A stretch of 64,000 nt of DNA from Maritimibacter dapengensis (GCF_019218265.1 NZ_JAHUZE010000001.1:124001-188000); one strand, 5' to 3'; shown: positions 8,642 through 17,908, counted from the first letter of the stretch. A program made the numbers and translations. Notes: a model not told the origin generated them from the letters alone.

Positions 8642-8959
8642 CTACGACTTGTCTTTCAGGACGTTCTCTTTGAACGATTTTTCGAATTTAGCCTGTTTTT
8701 CCGGGCTTGCCTCGGTCTGGTTCTGCGACTTCCAGTCTTCATAAGGCATTCCATAGAATACTTCGCGTCCCTCTTCCTTCGTCATATCGATTCCCCGCGC
8801 GTTCGCGGCCTCCTGATACCAGCGGCTCAGGCAGTTCCGGCAGAACCCGGCGAGGTTCATCATGTCGATGTTCTGAACGTCGGGACGGTCCTCCATCAGG
8901 TGCTGCTGGAGACGGCGAAACGCGGCGGCTTCCAATTCGATGCGGGTCTGGTCGTCCAT
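8642..8959 (-). CDS. DUF1244 domain protein
   Basis: A 105-residue protein matching DUF1244, with the FCRNCLSRWY core and a GMPYEDWK segment. A strong CCAGGAGGACCAC lies before the ATG at 8959. DUF1244 proteins are small, soluble and of unknown function, widespread in alpha- and gammaproteobacteria. It ends a minus-strand pair with the amidohydrolase gene on its downstream side. Confidence 0.88.
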   Translation of the reverse strand: MDDQTRIELEAAAFRRLQQHLMEDRPDVQNIDMMNLAGFCRNCLSRWYQEAANARGIDMTKEEGREVFYGMPYEDWKSQNQTEASPEKQAKFEKSFKENVLKDKS

Positions 8960-8975
8960 GTGTGGTCCTCCTGGA

Positions 8976-9716
8976 TTACAATTGGGCGGCGATGCGCACC
9001 TCTTCAAGGATCGGGGCGAGCCGTTCGGCCCATGCATATTGCTGCGCGTCGGTTTCGATCAGGTCGTTGCGGATCTCGATCAAGACGTTCGCGCGGCGGT
9101 GATGGATCGCGTGGCGATCTACGCTGTCGCCTTCCAGATGCCCGCCATAAGGCTCGTTCTCACCCACCACGAGGTCACGCTCTCGCGCCAGCCGCTCGAT
9201 CAGCGGGCGCGAAAACCGCTCGTCCTCGGCATACAGAATCCCGATATGCCACGGGCGCGGGTCACGCCCGCGAAGCTGCCGGGTATAGGAATGGATCGCG
9301 ACGTAGATCGTATCGTCCTGTCGCGCGGCCAGACGCGCCACCGCCTGATGATAGGGCCGGTAGCACAGGTTCAGCCGCCGTTCCGTCTCGGCCTGACCGG
9401 CGTGGCGATTGGCGGGCACGATCGTTCCGTCATAGAGCTTCATCAACAGCGTCGGATCGTCCTCGCCCCGGTTCGGGTCGATCACGAGACGCGAGAAATT
9501 CGAACAGATCGCCGGGCTGTCGAGCATCTCGGCCAGCGCCACCGTCACCCCCGCCGCGCCGGGATCGAAGGCGATATGACGGGCCATGTCCTCGGCCGCG
9601 ACCCCCAGATCGCCGCCTGCCACCTCATCGGGCACCGTGTTCGTCGCATGATCGCAGGTCACCAGCCACCGGCCGGGCCGCGCCTCTCCGAAAATGTGGT
9701 AGGGATGATATGTCAT
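8976..9716 (-). CDS. N-formylglutamate amidohydrolase family protein
   Basis: A 246-residue protein of the HutG/N-formylglutamate amidohydrolase family. The CDHATN motif (C21-H23) and an AIHSYTR segment provide the likely metal and substrate residues. Proteins of this subfamily outside histidine-utilisation operons are of uncertain substrate, and no hut genes are nearby. It lies 16 bp upstream of the DUF1244 gene on the minus strand, so the two are probably one transcript. The longer frame running back through pyk to 11132 is only an antisense shadow; the ATG at 9716 gives a normal-length protein. Confidence 0.85.
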   Translation of the reverse strand: MTYHPYHIFGEARPGRWLVTCDHATNTVPDEVAGGDLGVAAEDMARHIAFDPGAAGVTVALAEMLDSPAICSNFSRLVIDPNRGEDDPTLLMKLYDGTIVPANRHAGQAETERRLNLCYRPYHQAVARLAARQDDTIYVAIHSYTRQLRGRDPRPWHIGILYAEDERFSRPLIERLARERDLVVGENEPYGGHLEGDSVDRHAIHHRRANVLIEIRNDLIETDAQQYAWAERLAPILEEVRIAAQL

Positions 9717-9881
9717 GCGCCTGTCGTGTTTTTCGCCAAACCTGCGTAACCGAGCCACAGGGAAAGCAAAAGAGGGCGAATGCGCCCGATTTTTCGGCAG
9801 ATGCCGTTGCTTGCCGCATCGGCAACCGATAGAGAGAAGCCGACTGTTACCGCAAACACCCGCAGCGAGGTCCGACGCCCC

Positions 9882-11327
9882 ATGAGCCGTAATCGAAACA
9901 CCAAGATCGTCGCCACGTTGGGTCCGGCGTCCTCGACCTACGAGATGATCAAGGTGCTCGCCGAAGCCGGGGCCGACGTGTTCCGCATGAACATGTCGCA
10001 CGGCACACACGACGATCACCGCGAACGGCACGCCCAGATCCGCAAGGTCGAAAAGGAACTCGGACGACCCATCGCGATCCTCGCCGACCTTCAAGGTCCG
10101 AAACTGCGCTGCGGCACTTTCGTGGCCCATTCCGCCGAGTTGGAAGACGGGGATATGTTCCGCTTCGATCTCGACCCGGCGCCGGGCGAAAACCACCGCG
10201 TCTGCCTGCCGCACAAAGAGATTTTCGATGCGCTCAGCCCCGGCGACACGCTTCTCGTGAATGACGGCAAGATGCGGCTCGAGGTCGTCGACAACGGCGA
10301 TGATTTCGCCAATTGCAAGGTGATCGTCGGCGGCACGATCTCGGACCGGAAAGGCGTGAACGTGCCCGACGCGGTGCTGCCACTTGCCGCCCTGTCGGAG
10401 AAGGACAAGGAAGACCTCGAATTCGCCTGTTCGCTCGGCGTCGACTGGCTCGCGCTCTCCTTCGTGCAGCGCCCCGAAGACGTGGAAGAGGCGCGCGCGC
10501 TGGCACAGGGCCGCGCCGCCGTGCTCGCCAAGATCGAGAAACCCTCGGCCGTGCGCGCCTTCGACGAGATCCTGGCCGCCTCCGACGGCATTATGGTCGC
10601 CCGTGGCGATCTGGGCGTCGAATTGCCGGTGCAGAACGTGCCGCCAATCCAGAAGCGTCTCGTCCATGCCTGCCGCCGCGCCGCCAAACCGGTGATCGTC
10701 GCAACGCAGATGATGGAATCCATGATCGAAAGCCCGGTGCCCACCCGCGCCGAGGTCTCGGACGTGGCCAACGCGATCTATGAAGGTGCGGACGCGGTCA
10801 TGCTGTCGGCGGAATCCGCGGCGGGCAACTACCCTCGTGAGGCGGTCGCGACGATGAACGCCGTCGCGATCGAGGTGGAAAGCGATCCGACCTACCGCGA
10901 AGTGCTCGACAATTCCCGCAAGGTCGCGCGCACGACGATTGCCGACGGGATCGTCTCGGCGGCCCGCGAAATCGCGGAAGCGACGGACATCAAGGTCATT
11001 TCCTGCTTCACCCAATCGGGCACCACCGCGCTCCTCGTGGCGCGGGAACGGCCCAAGGTTCCGATCATCGCGCTCACGCCGCTCAAGGGCACCGCGCGGC
11101 GGCTCTGCCTTTCGTGGGGCATCCAGAGCCACATGACCGGCGAGGTGGACCGCTTCAAGATGGCCGTGGTCTCGGCGGCACGCGCGGCGCGGGAAAGCGG
11201 GCTGGCGACCGAGGACGACCAGATCGTCGTCACCGCCGGCGTGCCCTTCAACGTGCCCGGCACCACGAACATCCTGCGCATCGCGCCCTGTGCGGAACGT
11301 TTGATTTTCGCGACTGACCCGGAATAA
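9882..11327 (+). CDS. pyk: Pyruvate kinase
   Basis: A 481-residue pyruvate kinase that converts phosphoenolpyruvate and ADP to pyruvate and ATP. Seen are NTKIVATLGPASS at the N-terminus, the FRMNMSHG motif, the active-site lysine segment AKIEKPSA, the metal-binding VARGDLGVE and TQMMESM, and the regulatory C-terminal domain. Length is typical. The ATG at 9882 follows GCGAGGT; the frame upstream to 9780 has no homology. A small membrane-protein gene follows after 8 bp. Confidence 0.97.
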   Translation: MSRNRNTKIVATLGPASSTYEMIKVLAEAGADVFRMNMSHGTHDDHRERHAQIRKVEKELGRPIAILADLQGPKLRCGTFVAHSAELEDGDMFRFDLDPAPGENHRVCLPHKEIFDALSPGDTLLVNDGKMRLEVVDNGDDFANCKVIVGGTISDRKGVNVPDAVLPLAALSEKDKEDLEFACSLGVDWLALSFVQRPEDVEEARALAQGRAAVLAKIEKPSAVRAFDEILAASDGIMVARGDLGVELPVQNVPPIQKRLVHACRRAAKPVIVATQMMESMIESPVPTRAEVSDVANAIYEGADAVMLSAESAAGNYPREAVATMNAVAIEVESDPTYREVLDNSRKVARTTIADGIVSAAREIAEATDIKVISCFTQSGTTALLVARERPKVPIIALTPLKGTARRLCLSWGIQSHMTGEVDRFKMAVVSAARAARESGLATEDDQIVVTAGVPFNVPGTTNILRIAPCAERLIFATDPE

Positions 11328-11335
11328 CTGGGCAC

Positions 11336-11557
11336 ATGCCCCACGACCTTTACATGTCCATCGGGATCATCGTGCTCGCCTTGGCGATCCCTTCGGCGCT
11401 GTCGTCCTGGATCGAGCGCCGGTCGCCACGCATCGCGACGGTTCTGATCCTCGCAGGCGGAGGGCTGATCGTCTGGACGCTTCGGACGAAACCAGGGGGT
11501 TACACGCTCGAAGAAATCCCCGGCGTGTTCATCACCGTGATCGGGCATTACTGGTAG
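11336..11557 (+). CDS. Small hypothetical membrane protein
   Basis: A 73-residue protein with two predicted membrane helices (residues ~7-22 and ~32-48) and a C-terminal VFITVIGHYW. It starts 8 bp after pyk and is probably co-transcribed. I do not recognise a named family, though short proteins like this commonly follow pyk in related genomes, as I recall. No function can be assigned. Confidence 0.6.
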   Translation: MPHDLYMSIGIIVLALAIPSALSSWIERRSPRIATVLILAGGGLIVWTLRTKPGGYTLEEIPGVFITVIGHYW

Positions 11558-11578
11558 ACGAAAACCGCCAAAAACCCC

Positions 11579-11607
11579 TTGCCAGACGGGACCAACCCCA
11601 CTATACG
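11579..11607 (+). promoter_or_regulatory. Predicted promoter of rpmI-rplT
   Basis: TTGCCA at 11579-11584, a 17-bp spacer and TATACG at 11602-11607, about 75 bp upstream of rpmI. Good sigma-70-type spacing and sequence; no experimental support. Confidence 0.55.
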
Positions 11608-11682
11608 CCGCATTTCCATGCGGGACCGGCCGACAGAGGCATGCCGAGTCGCGCGTAACGTCTGAAAAGAATGGAGACGCAA

Positions 11683-11883
11683 ATGCCCAAGATGAAGACC
11701 AAGTCGAGCTGCAAAAAGCGGTTCAAGGTGTCGGCCACCGGTAAGGTGCTGACGGGTCAGGCCGGCAAACGCCACGGCATGATCAAACGCCACAAGAAAT
11801 TCATCCGCAACGCACGCGGTACCACTGTCATGTCGGCGCCTGACGCGAAAATCGTCAAGTCGATGATGCCCTACGATCGCTAA
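11683..11883 (+). CDS. rpmI: 50S ribosomal protein L35
   Basis: A 66-residue protein with the L35 signature: [13 protein letters not shown] at the N-terminus and [19 protein letters not shown] in the centre. The ATG at 11683 has GGAG upstream; an in-frame ATG at 11671 is also possible but gives a non-standard N-terminus. It is in an operon with rplT, 14 bp apart. Confidence 0.97.
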   Translation: MPKMKTKSSCKKRFKVSATGKVLTGQAGKRHGMIKRHKKFIRNARGTTVMSAPDAKIVKSMMPYDR

Positions 11884-11897
11884 GAGGAGGTACTGAC

Positions 11898-12260
11898 ATG
11901 TCTCGCGTTAAAGGCGGAACCACCACCCACGCTCGCCACAAGAAGGTGATCAAGGCAGCGAAAGGCTACTACGGCCGTCGCTCCACCAACTTCAAGACCG
12001 CCACCCAGGCCGTCGACAAGGCGAACCAATACGCAACTCGCGACCGCAAGCAGCGCAAGCGCAACTTCCGCTCGCTCTGGATTCAGCGGATCAACGCCGC
12101 CGTGCGTGCGAACGACGAAAGCCTGACCTACTCGAAGTTCATCAACGGCCTGTCCGTTGCCGGCATCGAAGTGGACCGCAAGGTGCTCGCCGACCTCGCC
12201 GTTCATGAGCCCGAAGCATTTACCGCCATCGTCGACAAGGCGAAGGCCGCGCTCGCGTAA
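11898..12260 (+). CDS. rplT: 50S ribosomal protein L20
   Basis: A 120-residue L20 (typical 115-120) with [20 protein letters not shown] at the start and [18 protein letters not shown] in the middle. AGAGGAGGT lies directly upstream. L20 is an early 23S rRNA-binding assembly protein and, in some bacteria, represses its own operon; no such site was identified here. infC is not adjacent in this genome. Confidence 0.97.
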   Translation: MSRVKGGTTTHARHKKVIKAAKGYYGRRSTNFKTATQAVDKANQYATRDRKQRKRNFRSLWIQRINAAVRANDESLTYSKFINGLSVAGIEVDRKVLADLAVHEPEAFTAIVDKAKAALA

Positions 12261-12283
12261 GCACCCGTCAGGGTCGAAGAATT

Positions 12284-12319
12284 GAAGCCGCGGAGCCGAA
12301 AGGTGCCCGCGGCTTCTTT
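12284..12319 (+). terminator. Rho-independent-like terminator after rplT
   Basis: A 10-bp perfect stem GAAGCCGCGG (12284-12293) with CCGCGGCTTC (12307-12316) and a 13-nt loop, followed by TTT. The short U-run makes it a moderate terminator. It separates the ribosomal pair from pheS. Confidence 0.65.
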
Positions 12320-12400
12320 GCATCTGGCGCCGCCCTTCAACTCCGGGCGGCCTTTCATCGCGAAGACGGGCCAACGGCTCGGATGAGCATCGCGAGCGAC

Positions 12401-12429
12401 TTGCAAACGCGCCCCCCGCTGGCTAGCAG
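12401..12429 (+). promoter_or_regulatory. Predicted promoter of pheS
   Basis: TTGCAA at 12401-12406, a 17-bp spacer and TAGCAG at 12424-12429, 30 bp before the pheS ATG. It lies after the rplT hairpin, so pheS probably has its own promoter. Prediction only. Confidence 0.45.
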
Positions 12430-12458
12430 GGACACGACGAAAACCAAGGGGATCCGGG

Positions 12459-13532
12459 ATGGACGACCTGAAGAGCAAATACCTCGACCTGATCGCGAAT
12501 GCGGGCGACGAAGCCGCGATCGAAGACATCCGCCTGCAAGCGGTCGGCAAGAAGGGCGAAGTGGCCCTCAAGATGCGCGAACTGGGCAAGATGACGCCCG
12601 AGGAGCGGCAGGTCATGGGCCCCAAGCTCAACGCGCTCAAGGATGAGATCAACGCGGCACTGGCGGCCAAGAAAGCCGCGCTCGGCGACGCCGCGCTGGA
12701 TGAGCGTCTGCGCGGCGAATGGCTCGACGTGACCCTGCCGGGCCGCGCCCGTCCGCAAGGGACCATCCACCCGATCAGCCAGGTGACCGAAGAAGTCGCC
12801 GCGATCTTCGCCGACATGGGCTTCGCCGTCGCCGAAGGCCCGCAGATCGAGGATGACTGGCACAATTTCGACGCGCTCAACATCCCGCCGCACCACCCGG
12901 CGCGCCAGGAGCACGACACCTTCTTCATGCACCGCGAGCCGGGCGACAACCGCCCGCCGCACGTGCTGCGCACCCACACCTCGCCGGTGCAGATCCGCGC
13001 GATGCAGGATCAGGGCGCCCCGATCCGCGTCATCGCGCCGGGCCGTGTCTATCGCTCGGATTACGACCAGACCCACACGCCGATGTTCCACCAGGTCGAA
13101 GGCCTCGCCATCGACACCGACATTTCGATGGCGAACCTGAAATGGACGCTGGAAGAATTCTGCCGCGCCTATTTCGAGGTGGACGAAGTCGAACTCCGCT
13201 TCCGCGCCTCGCACTTCCCCTTCACCGAACCCTCGGCCGAGGTTGACCTGCGCTGTTCATGGAACGACGGCCAACTGACCGTGGGGCAGGGCGACGACTG
13301 GATGGAAATTCTGGGCAGCGGCATGGTCCACCCCAAGGTGCTGGAAGCCGCCGGCATCGACGCCAGCAAGTACCAGGGCTTCGCCTTCGGCATCGGCATC
13401 GACCGCATCGCGATGCTGAAATATGGTATCCCAGATTTGCGCGCGTTCTTCGACAGCGACCTGCGCTGGCTCCGGCATTACGGCTTCAGTGCGCTGGACG
13501 TGCCGACGATGCGGGGTGGGTTGAGTCGGTGA
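12459..13532 (+). CDS. pheS: Phenylalanyl-tRNA synthetase alpha subunit
   Basis: A 357-residue class II synthetase subunit that charges tRNA-Phe as an (alpha-beta)2 enzyme with PheT. A coiled N-terminal arm (residues ~1-90) precedes the catalytic core, with the motif 2-like segment [17 protein letters not shown] and the motif 3 segment [15 protein letters not shown]. Length is normal. pheT lies 1.2 kb downstream rather than adjacent, with three small genes and a terminator between them. Confidence 0.97.
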   Translation: MDDLKSKYLDLIANAGDEAAIEDIRLQAVGKKGEVALKMRELGKMTPEERQVMGPKLNALKDEINAALAAKKAALGDAALDERLRGEWLDVTLPGRARPQGTIHPISQVTEEVAAIFADMGFAVAEGPQIEDDWHNFDALNIPPHHPARQEHDTFFMHREPGDNRPPHVLRTHTSPVQIRAMQDQGAPIRVIAPGRVYRSDYDQTHTPMFHQVEGLAIDTDISMANLKWTLEEFCRAYFEVDEVELRFRASHFPFTEPSAEVDLRCSWNDGQLTVGQGDDWMEILGSGMVHPKVLEAAGIDASKYQGFAFGIGIDRIAMLKYGIPDLRAFFDSDLRWLRHYGFSALDVPTMRGGLSR

Positions 13533-13990
13533 GCTTTGTTTATCGAAAGGACTGGATGGCCCAAGTTCTATCGATTGTTGGGGAGTCCGGGATTCACGGA
13601 ATGGATCACAATGGCATCATCGGAAAGGTGATGGATAGAGGCAGAAAATACCAGTCAAACCGATTCAGAATTTCCGTAATGTCCGCTCACAGGTTTAGCG
13701 AAGACGAATTTGAGGACTACCTCATTTTAGCTTGGCGTTTTGGTTTGGTCACACGTTCAAGATACCAAGAAATTGAATTTCTACCTGAAAAGGACAAGTC
13801 TGCGTACCACCTTGAAGATGAGGTGGTTTGTTTGACGCGCGAAGGTTGGGAATTTGTGGAAGAGCACTATAAGCCCCTGCTTCACAGATGGTGGGCAAAC
13901 ATCATCGAAAACATTCCTACAATCGTCACTTCGATTGCCGCGTTTGTTTTGGGACGCATTCTGTTGCAGCAGATAGGGATTCTCCCCTAA
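13529..13990 (+). CDS. AT-rich orphan gene: winged-helix-like protein with C-terminal membrane helix
   Basis: A 153-residue protein starting at GTG 13529, which overlaps the pheS stop by 4 bp; an ATG at 13556 is the alternative start. The middle ([13 protein letters not shown], then [14 protein letters not shown]) looks like a winged-helix domain ending in the usual LTxEG wing. Residues ~132-150 ([20 protein letters not shown]) form one membrane helix. Base composition is very different from its neighbours: my hand count of 13621-13860 is 106 G+C in 240 (44%), against about 60-65% around it. This suggests recent acquisition. No family recognised. Confidence 0.65.
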   Translation: MSFVYRKDWMAQVLSIVGESGIHGMDHNGIIGKVMDRGRKYQSNRFRISVMSAHRFSEDEFEDYLILAWRFGLVTRSRYQEIEFLPEKDKSAYHLEDEVVCLTREGWEFVEEHYKPLLHRWWANIIENIPTIVTSIAAFVLGRILLQQIGILP

Positions 13991-14023
13991 CGCAAAATCG
14001 AAAAAACTGGGAGAACCGAACCC

Positions 14024-14305
14024 ATGCCCCTCTTCCGACACGAGAACCGCCAGCGCTCCCATGCCTCCCGCGCGCTCTACGCCCGCTTCGAAATCATCTA
14101 CACCTTCGTCGATTTCACCGCCGCCTTCCTGTTCCTCATCGGCTCTTTCCTGTTCTTCTCCGAAGCGACCCAGACCATCGCCACATGGCTCTTCGTCGCT
14201 GGCTCCTTCGCCTTCGCGGTGAAACCCACCCTGCGCCTGATCCGCGAGATCAAGCTCTACCGCATGGGCAAGATCGAGACGCTGGCGGAGCGCGAGCAGG
14301 GCTGA
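14024..14305 (+). CDS. YrhK-family membrane protein, copy 1
   Basis: A 93-residue protein with a basic N-terminus (LFRHENRQRS), two membrane helices and a conserved cytoplasmic tail KPTLRLIREIKLYRMG, the YrhK domain pattern. Function unknown. Its paralogue begins 95 bp downstream with the same architecture, so this is a tandem duplication. GGGAG lies upstream of the ATG. Confidence 0.8.
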   Translation: MPLFRHENRQRSHASRALYARFEIIYTFVDFTAAFLFLIGSFLFFSEATQTIATWLFVAGSFAFAVKPTLRLIREIKLYRMGKIETLAEREQG

Positions 14306-14400
14306 CGCCGCCGCCCACAAGGTTAAATTTCCGCAACGTCGGAACACCCGCCCGACCGCTTCCGTTACCGGCATCGCAACGCCAATGACAGGAGCGAGAA

Positions 14401-14682
14401 ATGGGACTGTTTCGCCATTCCAACCGCCAGCGGACCGAGCGGTCGAAGACCATCTACGCCCGGTTCCAACTGGCCTATACCGCCGTCGACTTCGCCGCAT
14501 CGCTCGCCTTCGTGGCGGGGTCGGTGATGTATATGCTGAACGTGTCCGAGACGACCGTGATCTGGACTTATCTCGTAGGATCGGTGCTCTTCGCGACCAA
14601 GCCCACGCTCAGGATCTCGCGGGAGATCAAGCTCTATCACATGGGCCATGTCGATCACCTTGCGCAAAAGGCCGAGCCGTAA
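14401..14682 (+). CDS. YrhK-family membrane protein, copy 2
   Basis: A 93-residue paralogue of the preceding gene: the same LFRHxNRQR start, two helices and KPTLRISREIKLYHMGH tail. The copies are clearly homologous but well diverged in the helices, so the duplication is not recent. CAGGAGCGAGAA precedes the ATG. Its stop codon lies inside the stem of a strong terminator. Confidence 0.8.
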   Translation: MGLFRHSNRQRTERSKTIYARFQLAYTAVDFAASLAFVAGSVMYMLNVSETTVIWTYLVGSVLFATKPTLRISREIKLYHMGHVDHLAQKAEP

Positions 14683-14695
14683 GCCTCGGCCTTTT
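14666..14695 (+). terminator. Rho-independent terminator overlapping the YrhK-2 stop
   Basis: An 11-bp stem AAAAGGCCGAG (14666-14676) with CTCGGCCTTTT (14685-14695), loop of 8 nt, ending in TTTT. It should stop transcription from pheS and the YrhK genes before pheT, implying that pheT has a separate promoter. Confidence 0.8.
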
Positions 14696-14751
14696 CAACC
14701 GCGGCCATTTGCAGTAACCCGCATGGGCACGCGTAAAGGGATACGAGACCG

Positions 14752-17151
14752 ATGAAATTCACCCTCTCCTGGCTGAAGGACCACCTCGATACCACGGCTT
14801 CCGTGGACGAGATCTGCGAAGCGTTGACCGACCTTGGGCTCGAAGTCGAAGGCGTCGAAAATCCGGGTGAGAAGTTGTCGGCCTTTACGCTGGCCAAGGT
14901 GATCGCCGCTGAACAGCACCCCGACGCCGATCGTCTGCGTGTGTGCCGCGTCATGACGAACGAGGGCGAGAAGCAGATCGTCTGCGGCGCGCCCAATGCG
15001 CGCGAAGGCATCACCGTAGTTCTGGCCAAGCCGGGCGACTACGTTCCCGGCATCGACGTAACCCTGTCGGTCGGCAATATCCGCGGCGTTGAAAGCCACG
15101 GCATGATGGCGTCGGAGCGAGAGCTTGAATTGTCCGACGAGCACACCGGCATCATCGAACTGCCTTCGGGCGAGGTGGGTGAGGCCTTCGTCGACTGGCT
15201 CGCCGCCAATGACCCGGCCAAAGTCGACCCGGTCATTGAAATCGCGATCACGCCCAACCGCCCCGACGCGTTGGGCGTGCGCGGCGTGGCCCGCGACCTC
15301 GCGGCCCGTGGCCTGGGCACGCTCAAACCCGCGCCCGAAGCGAAGGTGGAAGGCACGTTCGACAGCCCCATCGGCGTCACCATCGACGACGACACCGCCG
15401 AGCTTGCACCGCTTTTTCAGGGGCGTCTCATCAAGGGCGTGAAGAACGGGCCGTCGCCCCAGTGGCTGCAAGACCGGCTCAAGGCCATCGGCCTGCGCCC
15501 GATTTCGGCGCTCGTCGATATCACCAACTTCTTCACCTATGACCAGAACCGCCCGCTCCACGTCTTCGACGCCGACAAGGTGAAGGGGAGCCTGCGCATC
15601 CATCAGACCGAGGGCGGCGAAACGCTCCTCGCGTTGGACGAAAAGGAATATAGGTTCGAGCCGGGCATGGTCGTGATCTCCGACGAAGACGGCGTGGAAA
15701 GCATCGCCGGCATCATGGGCGGCGAGCATACCGGCTGCACCGAGGAAACCACCAACGTCTTCCTCGAAGCGGCTTTCTGGGAGCCAGTGCAGATCGCCAA
15801 GACAGGCCGCGCGCTGAAGATCAACTCGGACGCTCGTTACCGCAACGAACGCGGCATCGACCCGGCCTTCAACCCGGTCGCGATCGAGCTTGCGACGCAG
15901 ATGATCCTCGACCTCTGCGGGGGCGAGCCGTCCAACGTCGTGACCGCTGGCGCCGTGCCGGACACGGACCGCGCCTACAAGCTCGACACCGACCGCGTGC
16001 AATCGCTCGTCGGAATGGACATTCCGGCGGACGAACAGCGCCGTTCGCTCGAAGCGCTGGGCTTCACGCTCGAGGGGGATATGGCCCATCCCCCGTCGTG
16101 GCGGCCTGACATTCTGGGCGAAGCGGATCTGGTCGAAGAAGTCGCGCGTATCGCGTCGCTGACCAAGCTCGAAGGCAAACCCCTTTCGCGCGGGCAGATC
16201 GGTGTGCCGAAACCGGTGATGACTCCGATGCAGAAACGCGAAAACGCCGCACGGCGCACGGCGGCGGCGCTGGGCTACAACGAATGCGTGACCTACAGCT
16301 TCATCGACGCGGCCTCGGCGGCGTTGTTCGCTGGCGGCGCGGACGCCACCCGTCTCGCCAACCCGATCTCGTCGGAAATGTCCCAAATGCGCCCCGACCT
16401 GCTTCCGGGCCTCCTGCAGGCGGCCGCCCGCAACCAGGCGCGCGGCTTCTCCGACCTCGCCCTGTTCGAGGTCGGGCCGCAATGGTTCGGCGGCGAGCCT
16501 GAGGAACAGAAGACCGCCGTGACCGGCATCCTCGTCGGAAATACCGGCCCCAAGGATGTGCATGGCGAAATGCGCCCGGTCGACGTCTACGACGCCAAGG
16601 CCGATGCCGAGGCGATCCTCGCCGCAATGGGCGCGCCCGCCAAGGTGCAGATCCTGCGCGGGGCCGAAGGCTGGTGGCACCCCGGTCGCCACGGCAAGAT
16701 CTGTCTCGGGCCCAAGAAAGTGCTCGGCGTGTTCGGCGAACTGCACCCCAAAGTGCTGGCCGAGATGGACGTCAAAGGCCCCGCCGTGGCCTTCACCATC
16801 TACCCCGAGGAAATCCCGCTCCCGCGCAAATCCGCGGCCACCCGCGCCGCTCTGGGTGCATCCGACCTCCAGCCGGTCGAGCGTGACTTCGCCTTCGTCG
16901 TGGGTGCCGATGTGGAGGCGCTGACGCTCGTCAACGCGGCTCAGGGCGCGGACAAGGTTCTGATCGACGAAGTGCGCGTGTTCGACGAATTCACCGGTGG
17001 CACGCTGGGCGAAGAGGGCAAGAAATCCCTCGCCATCACCGTGCGCCTGCAACCGCGTGACGAGACGCTCAAGGAAAAGGATATCGAGGCGGTCGCCGCC
17101 AAGATTGTCGAGAAGGTAGAGAAGGCGACAGGCGGCACGCTTCGGGGCTGA
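14752..17151 (+). CDS. pheT: Phenylalanyl-tRNA synthetase beta subunit
   Basis: A 799-residue PheT of normal length. An OB-fold tRNA-binding domain covers about residues 40-150 (HPDADRLRVC, VCGAPNAREG), followed by the B3/B4 editing domain (residues ~210-380), the B5 domain (HPPSWRPDI area) and a C-terminal anticodon-binding FDX-ACB domain from about residue 705 (PVERDFAFVV). It forms the tetrameric synthetase with PheS. The terminator just upstream suggests its own promoter in the 14696-14751 stretch, which I could not define. Confidence 0.97.
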   Translation: MKFTLSWLKDHLDTTASVDEICEALTDLGLEVEGVENPGEKLSAFTLAKVIAAEQHPDADRLRVCRVMTNEGEKQIVCGAPNAREGITVVLAKPGDYVPGIDVTLSVGNIRGVESHGMMASERELELSDEHTGIIELPSGEVGEAFVDWLAANDPAKVDPVIEIAITPNRPDALGVRGVARDLAARGLGTLKPAPEAKVEGTFDSPIGVTIDDDTAELAPLFQGRLIKGVKNGPSPQWLQDRLKAIGLRPISALVDITNFFTYDQNRPLHVFDADKVKGSLRIHQTEGGETLLALDEKEYRFEPGMVVISDEDGVESIAGIMGGEHTGCTEETTNVFLEAAFWEPVQIAKTGRALKINSDARYRNERGIDPAFNPVAIELATQMILDLCGGEPSNVVTAGAVPDTDRAYKLDTDRVQSLVGMDIPADEQRRSLEALGFTLEGDMAHPPSWRPDILGEADLVEEVARIASLTKLEGKPLSRGQIGVPKPVMTPMQKRENAARRTAAALGYNECVTYSFIDAASAALFAGGADATRLANPISSEMSQMRPDLLPGLLQAAARNQARGFSDLALFEVGPQWFGGEPEEQKTAVTGILVGNTGPKDVHGEMRPVDVYDAKADAEAILAAMGAPAKVQILRGAEGWWHPGRHGKICLGPKKVLGVFGELHPKVLAEMDVKGPAVAFTIYPEEIPLPRKSAATRAALGASDLQPVERDFAFVVGADVEALTLVNAAQGADKVLIDEVRVFDEFTGGTLGEEGKKSLAITVRLQPRDETLKEKDIEAVAAKIVEKVEKATGGTLRG

Positions 17152-17178
17152 TTGCCCCCGCACCCGACCGCGAAGGGA

Positions 17179-17205
17179 AGCGCCGCCGAAACGCGGCGCT
17201 TTTTC
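17179..17205 (+). terminator. Rho-independent terminator after pheT
   Basis: Stem AGCGCCGC (17179-17186) with GCGGCGCT (17193-17200), 6-nt loop, then a T-run to 17205. Textbook form. Confidence 0.85.
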
Positions 17206-17275
17206 TAATGTGTTTACCGAAACACCGACTCCCGCCATTCTGAACCCGGTTTCAACGGAGCAGGAGGTGCGCCTC

Positions 17276-17875
17276 ATGATCGGCCCTTACAGGTTCCCCG
17301 CCATGGTTCTGGCGACACTGTCTTTTGCCGCGCCGGCGTTCGCCGCCGAGCAGGACGCCATAGACGGCTGCATCGACGCCGTGCGCGAACGCGTCGGACT
17401 CATCGGCGGAGAGATTCTGAACTCCTCCTTCTCCGAAGCGGCGACCGAGGTCTATCTGATGGCAGCGGATGGCACGTATTGGCGCTGCTTGGCCTATTCC
17501 GACGGCGCCGTGGGTGAGCTTACGGAAGTGTCCGAAGCCGACCTACCGGATTTCCCCGACCCGTTCGAGCCGACCCGCGTCACGTTCGACTCCGGCGCTT
17601 CCGGCGCGACCTACGAGGCCACGATGGAGGCAGGCGGCGTTGCGCAATACGTCCTTAGCGCGTCAGCGGGTCAGACGATGAGCGTCGTGATCGACCCGAT
17701 GGGGGCAGACATGTATTTCCAGATCATCGGGCCGGACGATTCCCGGCTGATCGGAGGCACCGATGCGACCGAACCGTTTTCCGGTACTTTGCCCGCGAGC
17801 GGGGATTACACCGTCGAAATCGTGAGCCAATCCAGCGACGTGAGCGACTACAGCGTCACATTCGGAGTGGAGTGA
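17276..17875 (+). CDS. Secreted protein with PPC-like C-terminal domain
   Basis: A 199-residue exported protein. A signal peptide of ~22 residues ends AAPAFA before AEQD. Two cysteines lie in the N-terminal half. The last ~80 residues (AGQTMSVVIDP, then SGDYTVEIVSQ) resemble the bacterial pre-peptidase C-terminal beta-sandwich that often accompanies secreted enzymes. No catalytic domain is visible. The ATG at 17276 has a strong GGAGCAGGAGG upstream; the earlier in-frame ATG at 17210 would spoil the signal peptide. Confidence 0.7.
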   Translation: MIGPYRFPAMVLATLSFAAPAFAAEQDAIDGCIDAVRERVGLIGGEILNSSFSEAATEVYLMAADGTYWRCLAYSDGAVGELTEVSEADLPDFPDPFEPTRVTFDSGASGATYEATMEAGGVAQYVLSASAGQTMSVVIDPMGADMYFQIIGPDDSRLIGGTDATEPFSGTLPASGDYTVEIVSQSSDVSDYSVTFGVE

Positions 17876-17908
17876 CCGGGCCTCGACGCCGGTTCAGATT
17901 CCGACAAG

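Noticed and set aside
8976-11132. 718-residue open frame on the minus strand
   Set aside because: Only its last 246 codons (8976-9716) are a real gene; the rest is antisense to pyk and has no protein-like motifs.
14695-17277. 860-residue open frame antisense to pheT
   Set aside because: Low-stop antisense frame caused by high GC; pheT on the other strand is unambiguous.
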